Part shown: positions 1 to 4,319 of the stretch, piece by piece
Numbering within the stretch: position 1 is the stretch's first letter
Layout of the letters: the number at the start of each line of letters is the position of its first letter
Source of the DNA: Nitrospirota bacterium
Lineage (GTDB): Bacteria; Nitrospirota; Thermodesulfovibrionia; Thermodesulfovibrionales; Magnetobacteriaceae
Reading direction: 5' to 3'
Assembly (NCBI GenBank): GCA_015232165.1
Contig: JADGAE010000124.1
Location: forward strand, 1 to 6,034
DNA: 6,034 bases
The notes under the pieces: model-generated
The model's input: only the letters and a program-made list of their open reading frames with translations
The model's database searches: none
Told to the model about the DNA's origin: nothing
Program-made: the position numbers and the translations under genes

Positions 1-16
1 TCTTTGCAGGGGTTTA

Positions 17-43
17 GGGGACGGAGTCCCCATTCTTTTCTTT
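17..43 (+). terminator. Probable Rho-independent terminator of an upstream gene
   Basis: A perfect 6-bp GC-rich stem is visible: GGGGAC (17-22), a GGA loop (23-25) and GTCCCC (26-31). It is followed at once by a T-rich tract, ATTCTTTTCTTT (32-43). This is the layout of an intrinsic terminator reading left to right, and would end a gene lying before the window. The three-base loop and the C-interrupted T tract make it less than ideal. The same block, with the G-rich repeat just before it (GGGG at 10-13 and again at 17-20), could instead be part of a dispersed intergenic repeat. Confidence 0.55.
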
Positions 44-90
44 GACGCAGCAACACATGACTTTCTTATGCACCCATCTTGTGGGGTCTC

Positions 91-120
91 TTGACTATTT
101 TCGGATGTTATTGATATCAT
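91..120 (+). promoter_or_regulatory. Sigma70-like promoter for the cNMP-domain gene
   Basis: TTGACT (91-96) matches the -35 consensus in five of six positions, and TATCAT (115-120) resembles a -10 box. The spacer is 18 bases. Transcription would begin near 127, giving a leader of about 38 bases that keeps the GGAGG ribosome site at 151-155 intact. The promoter lies after the terminator-like hairpin and before the first gene of the cluster, as expected for the start of a transcription unit. This is based on sequence match only. Confidence 0.5.
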
Positions 121-150
121 TAAGACGGCTTAGAGAGAAAATTTTATAGT

Positions 151-155
151 GGAGG
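151..155 (+). promoter_or_regulatory. Shine-Dalgarno site that selects a CTG start
   Basis: GGAGG at 151-155 is followed after nine bases by CTG at 165. The reading frame is open from 150 (a TAG lies at 147-149), and no ATG, GTG or TTG occurs in frame between there and 306. The site therefore points to CTG 165 as the start. The nine-base spacing equals that seen before the next genes (1110, 1639 and 3045). Confidence 0.55.
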
Positions 156-164
156 ACTACGAAG

Positions 165-1040
165 CTGAGTAAGAATTACTTTTTTGGCAAATATCTGATA
201 GACAGGGAACTTGTCAAGGTAGAGGACGTCCTGGAGGCCCTGCAGTACCAAAAGAAGAAGATACAGCCTTTTGAAAAGGTCGCCATAGAACTTGGATTCC
301 TTGATATGAGGCAGGTGTTCCAGGTCCTGACACTGCAAGCAGACTCCGATTTCACATTTGAGGAGATGGCCATAAAGAAGAATTTCATGTCCCAGGAGGA
401 TGCAAATCGGGTACGGTATTACATAGAAGACCAAAAACCGTTCATCGGCAACACGCTCGTGATGCTCGGTAAGATATCGGAAGAGGTCATGAGGACCGAG
501 CTGAAGATATACGAGCGGGTCATAGAAAAGCACCAGCAGATCGCCGAAATGCTCAAACATGTCGTACTGTTTAAGTATCTCAACGAGAGTGCACTGGAAT
601 CCCTGGCCTACATAGCCGAGATCGAGGAATATGCCCCCGATACCAGAATCGTCATCGAGGGAGAAGCGGCGGATTGTTTTTACTGCGTTGTATCGGGTGC
701 GCTACGGGTCACCAAGACCAACCCCGAAAAGAACGATGAGGAGGCATACCTGAGCACCATCGATAAGAACGACGTCTTTGGTGAATCTTGCGTCTTTGAA
801 AGCGGCAAGAGAACAGCCAATGTAACCGCCGAGGTTACGTCGCTGCTGATCAGATTTGATAAAAACGCCTTCATCGAATTTGTAAAGAACCACCCCAAGG
901 CCTCCCTGACCATATTAATCTTTATAATACAGAAACTCATGTCCAGGCTTGAAAACACCGGCAGGGAACTCGCCTTTGTGAAAAGACAATACAACACGTC
1001 CACGCATGACGCTCATGAGCTGATAAAAGAATTCTTATAG
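165..1040 (+). CDS. Repeat-containing cyclic nucleotide-binding domain protein, CTG start
   Basis: This is a 291-residue soluble protein, probably a cytoplasmic signalling protein. Residues 7-122 form four repeats of exactly 29 residues (aromatic/hydrophobic-Gly, then a Leu/Ile core, then often AL..Q). Residues 130-257 resemble a CRP-type cyclic nucleotide-binding domain: a beta-roll with EGEAADCFYCVVSGALRV-like strands and a phosphate-binding cassette containing FGES (205-208) and RTANV (R216 onward). The conserved Glu and Arg expected to contact the nucleotide are present. The tail is a helix of about 30 residues with no recognisable helix-turn-helix, so it is not a CRP-type DNA-binding regulator. 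The only in-frame ATG (306) would delete the first repeat and part of the second, so the start was placed at CTG 165 behind GGAGG. A sequencing error or mutation of an original ATG is possible. The ligand (cAMP, cGMP or other) cannot be told from sequence. The next gene follows after 69 bases. Confidence 0.8.
   Translation: MSKNYFFGKYLIDRELVKVEDVLEALQYQKKKIQPFEKVAIELGFLDMRQVFQVLTLQADSDFTFEEMAIKKNFMSQEDANRVRYYIEDQKPFIGNTLVMLGKISEEVMRTELKIYERVIEKHQQIAEMLKHVVLFKYLNESALESLAYIAEIEEYAPDTRIVIEGEAADCFYCVVSGALRVTKTNPEKNDEEAYLSTIDKNDVFGESCVFESGKRTANVTAEVTSLLIRFDKNAFIEFVKNHPKASLTILIFIIQKLMSRLENTGRELAFVKRQYNTSTHDAHELIKEFL
183..530 (+). repeat. Four in-phase 87-base coding repeats (29 residues each)
   Basis: In the protein starting at 165, equivalent positions F7, F36, F65 and I94 are spaced exactly 29 residues apart. 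Each begins a unit of the form [F/I][G/E]xx[L/A][I/V]xxx[L/F/I][V/L/M/S], followed by an amphipathic helix. Units one and two end in Q29 and Q58; units three and four are more degenerate at that place. The pattern resembles the (L)G..L...G.I....L..AL..Q motif of MshEN / type II secretion ATPase N-terminal domains, but the leading Arg of that motif is absent. This is a repeat at protein level; DNA identity between units is low. Confidence 0.6.
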
Positions 1041-1062
1041 ACGTATGGAAGGCATGTACGAT

Positions 1063-1091
1063 TTGAAGTGACTTTAAAAATCTCATATAAA
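1063..1091 (+). promoter_or_regulatory. Possible internal sigma70-like promoter
   Basis: TTGAAG (1063-1068) and TATAAA (1086-1091) are separated by 17 bases, a good match to a sigma70 promoter, and lie in the 69-base gap between the first two genes. The expected transcript start, near 1098, falls inside the AGGAGG ribosome site (1095-1100). A transcript from here would therefore carry a shortened or missing Shine-Dalgarno sequence. The match could be a chance result of the AT-rich gap. Confidence 0.35.
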
Positions 1092-1094
1092 TTA

Positions 1095-1100
1095 AGGAGG
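1095..1100 (+). promoter_or_regulatory. Strong Shine-Dalgarno site setting the 1110 start
   Basis: AGGAGG sits nine bases before ATG 1110. It favours that start over an upstream in-frame GTG at 1068, which would place a charged 14-residue extension in front of an otherwise clean signal peptide. Confidence 0.75.
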
Positions 1101-1109
1101 ATAAGATTA

Positions 1110-1652
1110 ATGAAGTTAAAAGGATTTTTTGCTTATTGTATGGCGGCAGTTATAGTGGCAATGATGTTGGGTGCCGCGCCCGTATCAGGGACTGTCGCCG
1201 TCAGTACGGACGACCTGGTAATGGCCTCTGACGTGATTTTAAGAGGCGTAGTGGAACAGACACAATCCGTGTGGGACCAGAAGGCCGGCACTATCATCAC
1301 CAGGGCACACCTAAAAGTTACACAGGTGATCAGAGGGAATTTTACCGCAAAGACCGTGGCCCTTGAGTACGAAGGCGGCACCGTGGGTGACCTGACCCTG
1401 CAGTTGAGGGATGTCGTCTCCGTGGTCAAGGGGGAGGATGTAATCGTCTTTCTTAAGACCAAAGCAGGCAAGGTCAATGAAAATGTGTTCCTCGTACACG
1501 GCGAAAAGCAGGGTAAGTATACTGTAAAAGACGGCATAGCCACCAAGGAGATGGATTACATAGAGGGTGATCCGGCGGTTATAGACAACAATATCCCCAT
1601 AAGTACGCTTATCAAGAAGATCAGAGGTGTCAAGAAGCATGATAAGACTTAG
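1110..1652 (+). CDS. Small exported protein paired with a metalloprotease, OB/NTR-like
   Basis: This 180-residue protein has a clear export signal: MKLKG, then a hydrophobic stretch (about residues 6-23) and a likely cleavage near residues 26-30. The mature part begins with an ASDVILRGVV segment (39-48), then W55, beta-rich sequence and VTQVIRG (70-76), GGTVGD (89-94), KGEDVIVFL (107-115) and HGEKQGKYTV (130-139). This order of 'is a source of ... efflux/coupling', a growing strand, a Gly-rich turn and a [E/D].V.VFL strand is typical of small secreted proteins I recall next to bacterial matrixin-type proteases, and superficially recalls the OB-fold NTR/TIMP domain. No cysteine remains after signal removal (only C10), so a TIMP-style N-terminal Cys that chelates zinc is absent. 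The gene overlaps the protease gene by 14 bases. The family assignment is by recollection of pattern and the function is unknown; a chaperone, inhibitor or anchor for the protease are all possible. Confidence 0.75.
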   Translation: MKLKGFFAYCMAAVIVAMMLGAAPVSGTVAVSTDDLVMASDVILRGVVEQTQSVWDQKAGTIITRAHLKVTQVIRGNFTAKTVALEYEGGTVGDLTLQLRDVVSVVKGEDVIVFLKTKAGKVNENVFLVHGEKQGKYTVKDGIATKEMDYIEGDPAVIDNNIPISTLIKKIRGVKKHDKT

Positions 1653-2883
1653 GGCGCTGTTTTTGTGCCTCTGCGTGCTCTGGAGTTCCAATGTCCTTGC
1701 CTTTGGAGTGAATAAGACCTCCGGCGGGGCTATACTGAAGCAGAAACAACCCAGCGTCATGTTGTACGTCAACGCCACGGGAGGCCCAACGGGGTCGCTT
1801 GAGGCAATCACGGCAGGGATGCAGACATGGAACAGCGTGACAACGACCTCCTTTAGGTTCATCTATGCCGGCGCCACCACCGCCACCAACTGTGGCGACA
1901 ACGACGGTGTAAACAATGTCTGTTTTAACCTGGATACCACCAGGGGGTCTCTGGCTGTCAACAGCGTTTGGTATGATACCCAAACGGGAGAGATATTTGA
2001 CGACGACATAAACTTTAACACCAGATACCTCTACAGCTCCGACCTGACCCAAAACTCCTACGACTTGCAAAATATAGCCACACACGAGCTTGGTCACTGC
2101 CTGAGCCTCAAGGACCTGTACGACCCGACAGTCGATTCGGAGAAAACCATGTACGGGTATGCCTCAAAACTGGAGACCAAAAAAAGAACGCTGGACCAAG
2201 ACGATATGGATGGCATAGCGTCCTTGTATCCGTCATCCGGCTGCACCTACGCCATATCGCCTGCCAATCAGGTTATGTCGGCACAGGGCGGCAGCGGGAC
2301 AATCGCTGTTACCTCTCAAGGGGGTTGTGGGTGGATTGCTACATCGGAGGCATCGTGGTTGAGTATCACGGCTGGTTCAACCGGCTCCGGAGATGGTACG
2401 GTTACGTACTCGGCCTCTCCTAATACGGCGTCAACAAGCAGGACAGGCGCCATCAAGATATCCGGCGAGACGTTCACCGTAACCGAAGAGGGCGACACCG
2501 GTGCGATCAAACCGATTATTACAGGCAATGGCGCCGAGGGTACCGTCACAATTAAATCAAGCGATACGCTTGACGTTGACGTAAGCCTCGACCCGGGCAG
2601 CAAAAAAGGGGTTATGGCAGAATGGTGGGCCTATGCCGTTACACCATTTGGGATATACTACTATCTGTATCCAAATCAGTGGTTACCGGCTAAATACGCA
2701 TTTGACGTAAGACCTGCATATAAAGGCGCCCTGTTTGACCTGCAGTCCACACGGCTGTTAAGCGCATCAGGACTGCCCACGGGGTACTATTATATATATT
2801 TTGGCGTGGATACGACTGCCAAGGGTATTATGGACCCAAGCACCCTGACGTATAAGGCCCTGACAGTATACGTACCTAACTAG
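1639..2883 (+). CDS. Secreted matrixin-like zinc metalloprotease with BACON domain
   Basis: This 414-residue preprotein has a signal peptide (residues 1-21, likely cleaved after NVLA). The catalytic domain (about 25-200) holds a DDDINFN strand typical of matrixins near residue 124, the zinc site HELGHCLSLKD (H149, E150, H153, D159) and a Met-turn with TMYGY (M171). The third zinc ligand appears to be Asp rather than His, as in snapalysin, and the usual Gly before it is Ser (S156). After the linker, residues 202-284 form a BACON-type immunoglobulin-like domain (CTYAISP, a GGSGT strand turn, CGW, SWLSI, SRTGAI, FTV). The final 120 residues or so are beta-rich and full of aromatic residues (WWAYAVTPFGIYYYLYP), probably another sandwich domain. 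ATG 1639 was chosen because GAGGTG (1624-1629) lies nine bases before it and the signal peptide starts there; GTG 1627 is an alternative. It likely cleaves proteins outside the cytoplasm; the substrate is unknown. Confidence 0.88.
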   Translation: MIRLRALFLCLCVLWSSNVLAFGVNKTSGGAILKQKQPSVMLYVNATGGPTGSLEAITAGMQTWNSVTTTSFRFIYAGATTATNCGDNDGVNNVCFNLDTTRGSLAVNSVWYDTQTGEIFDDDINFNTRYLYSSDLTQNSYDLQNIATHELGHCLSLKDLYDPTVDSEKTMYGYASKLETKKRTLDQDDMDGIASLYPSSGCTYAISPANQVMSAQGGSGTIAVTSQGGCGWIATSEASWLSITAGSTGSGDGTVTYSASPNTASTSRTGAIKISGETFTVTEEGDTGAIKPIITGNGAEGTVTIKSSDTLDVDVSLDPGSKKGVMAEWWAYAVTPFGIYYYLYPNQWLPAKYAFDVRPAYKGALFDLQSTRLLSASGLPTGYYYIYFGVDTTAKGIMDPSTLTYKALTVYVPN

Positions 2884-2889
2884 GTGGCG

Positions 2890-3051
2890 ATGACAAGAAA
2901 GTATGTCTGTGCAGTTTGCGGGTACATCTATGACCCCTTACGTGGTGATGAGGCGCATGGCATCTCAGCCGGTGTAGCCTTTGAGGCATTGCCTGGAACC
3001 TGGCATTGTCCGGTGTGTGGGGTGGCAAAGGGGGATTTTTTACCGTGGTAG
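2890..3051 (+). CDS. Rubredoxin
   Basis: This 53-residue protein is a full-length rubredoxin, a small electron carrier that binds a single iron through four cysteines. The two knuckles are visible: CAVCGYIYDP (C7, C10) and CPVCGVAKGDF (C40, C43), with the conserved Tyr, Pro and Trp residues and the usual 29-residue gap between pairs. Length and layout fit the family exactly. There is no signal peptide, so it should act in the cytoplasm. It begins six bases after the protease stop; AGGTGG overlaps that stop but lies close to ATG 2890, and the in-frame GTG at 2884 is an alternative start. It overlaps the kinase start by 7 bases. Redox partners (oxidoreductase, rubrerythrin, superoxide reductase, alkane hydroxylase) are not present in the window, so its job here is open. 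Confidence 0.93.
   Translation: MTRKYVCAVCGYIYDPLRGDEAHGISAGVAFEALPGTWHCPVCGVAKGDFLPW
3030..3035 (+). promoter_or_regulatory. Shine-Dalgarno site inside rubredoxin that sets the kinase start
   Basis: GGGGGA, within the last codons of rubredoxin, is nine bases before GTG 3045. It supports a kinase start at 3045 over TTG 3006, and means that ribosomes translating rubredoxin pass over the kinase initiation site, as in translational coupling. Confidence 0.6.
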
Positions 3052-4256
3052 GCTTTAAAGATGACTCCCTTCTGTTGCATTCGGAACTGAGGCTGTTACA
3101 GGTGCTGATGGACAACATCCCGGATTCCATTTACTTCAAGGATGCCAAAAACAAATTCATAATGGTAAACAAGGCCAAGGCCGATCACTCCGGCACCACG
3201 TCAGATGATATGATAGGCAAGACCGACTTTGACTTCATGTCCATGGAACAGGCAACCAAGGCCTGCCTGGATGACGAACAGATAATCCATACAGGCACCC
3301 CGATAACCAACAAGGTGGAACGAGTCACCCACATGGATGGTACGGAGGTCTATAATTCCGTCACCAAGATACCGTTGTACGATGCCGGTGGTGCGATAAT
3401 AGGAACGATAGGTATCTCGCGTGATATCACGGAGCTGATACGGTCAAAGGAGAGGTTGCAGGAGAAGTCCGAGCAGTTGAAAGAGATCAACTCCGACCTT
3501 GAGAGGCGTGTGCAACATGAGGTCAAAAAACGCAGGATGCACGAGGAACTCATGACCCAGCAGGCGAAGTTGGCCGCCATGGGTGAGATGATAACAATGA
3601 TAGCGCATCAGTGGCGTACTCCTTTAAACATCATGGCCCTGCTTATGCAGGACCTCCAGAGTGCCTGTGATAGTGACCACGTGGACAAGGGCTGTGTCGT
3701 AGATGCGGCTAGCGAGGCCATCTCACAGATTACCTTTATGTCCAACACGATCAACGACTTCAAGGACTTCTGTAAGCCCTCAAAGAGCAAGGGGCTGTTT
3801 GACGTCAAGGTTGCCGTAGAGGCCGTGTGTGCAATCACAAGCGCCCTGCTTCGCCACAACTCCGTGGAGATAAGGGTCCGTTGCGGTCAGTCCGACAGTG
3901 TAATGGTCTATGGTTATCAGAATGAGTTCAAGCAGGTCGTCTTAAACATCATTACCAACGCCGTGGACTCCATAAACGACAAACGCACTGTCACCAACGT
4001 CAAAGGTCTCATCGAGATCGATATAGACAGAGACGCCGAAAAAGTAACCCTCGCCATACAGGACAACGGCAAGGGTATAGAACCTGAGATAAGAGACCGG
4101 ATATTTGATCACTATTTTACGACCAAGAAAGACAACGTGGGTTCAGGCATCGGACTTTACATGTCAAAGATAATCATAGAAAACAGCATGGGAGGCAACA
4201 TCTACACCACCGGCAAAGACGGCAAGACCGCCTTCGTTATCGAGCTAAAACTGTGA
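3045..4256 (+). CDS. Soluble PAS-domain sensor histidine kinase
   Basis: With a GTG start at 3045 the protein has 403 residues. A PAS domain covers about residues 18-128 (NIPDSIYFKD, then HMDGTEVYNS, then the closing GTIGISRDIT). A charged coiled coil spans about 130-182. The kinase core has the H-box MIAHQWRTPLN with phospho-accepting H188, an N-box NIITNAVDSI near 301-310, the G1 box DNGKGI (340-345), an F-box YFTTK (357-361) and the G2 box GSGIGL (366-371). All parts for ATP binding and autophosphorylation are present. No membrane segment or signal peptide is seen, so it is cytoplasmic and must sense an internal cue through PAS. No response regulator lies in the window, so it is an orphan kinase as far as can be seen. 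The start overlaps the rubredoxin stop by 7 bases, which suggests coupled translation. The PAS ligand cannot be predicted. Confidence 0.92.
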   Translation: MVGFKDDSLLLHSELRLLQVLMDNIPDSIYFKDAKNKFIMVNKAKADHSGTTSDDMIGKTDFDFMSMEQATKACLDDEQIIHTGTPITNKVERVTHMDGTEVYNSVTKIPLYDAGGAIIGTIGISRDITELIRSKERLQEKSEQLKEINSDLERRVQHEVKKRRMHEELMTQQAKLAAMGEMITMIAHQWRTPLNIMALLMQDLQSACDSDHVDKGCVVDAASEAISQITFMSNTINDFKDFCKPSKSKGLFDVKVAVEAVCAITSALLRHNSVEIRVRCGQSDSVMVYGYQNEFKQVVLNIITNAVDSINDKRTVTNVKGLIEIDIDRDAEKVTLAIQDNGKGIEPEIRDRIFDHYFTTKKDNVGSGIGLYMSKIIIENSMGGNIYTTGKDGKTAFVIELKL

Positions 4257-4319
4257 CAATATAGCGTAAATTCTCATTCTTTTTTTTGTATTGCATGCCG
4301 GCCAAACGCGCTGTGAATA
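4257..4319. other. Convergent intergenic gap with a T8 tract
   Basis: These 63 bases separate the stop codons of two converging genes. A run of eight T (4280-4287) is present, which on the plus strand could end kinase transcription, but no convincing GC-rich stem stands directly before it. The palindromic GCATGC and GCCGGC (4293-4302) lie after the tract. The gap presumably serves termination in both directions; the mechanism is not evident. Confidence 0.4.

Noticed and set aside
57..149. Open frame of 30 codons from ATG 57, in the same frame as the cNMP-domain gene and ending at TAG 147-149
   Set aside because: It spans the predicted promoter, has no ribosome site and shows no relation to the repeat pattern. 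A stop-codon readthrough extension is not needed, because CTG 165 with GGAGG explains the start.
144..560. Minus-strand open frame of 138 codons opposite the repeat region
   Set aside because: It lies antisense to a well-supported coding region with a regular 29-residue repeat, and its translation looks like a compositional shadow.
1041..1062. Weak hairpin CGTATG / CATGTACG after the first gene
   Set aside because: The stem has only four Watson-Crick pairs plus wobbles and no T tract, so it is not supportable as a terminator.
1311..2097. Two minus-strand open frames opposite the exported protein and the protease
   Set aside because: Their translations show no domains and they are fully opposed to genes with signal peptides and clear motifs.
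3006..3044. Upstream TTG start that would lengthen the kinase by 13 residues
   Set aside because: The extension lies wholly within rubredoxin coding sequence and reads as low-complexity Gly/Phe. GTG 3045 has a better-placed ribosome site.
2876..3130. Minus-strand open frame over the rubredoxin gene
   Set aside because: The plus strand here encodes a complete rubredoxin with all four cysteines; the antisense product has no recognisable features.
4257..4319. Intrinsic terminator at the T8 tract between the convergent genes
   Set aside because: No stable stem lies directly before the T run, so only the tract itself is recorded.
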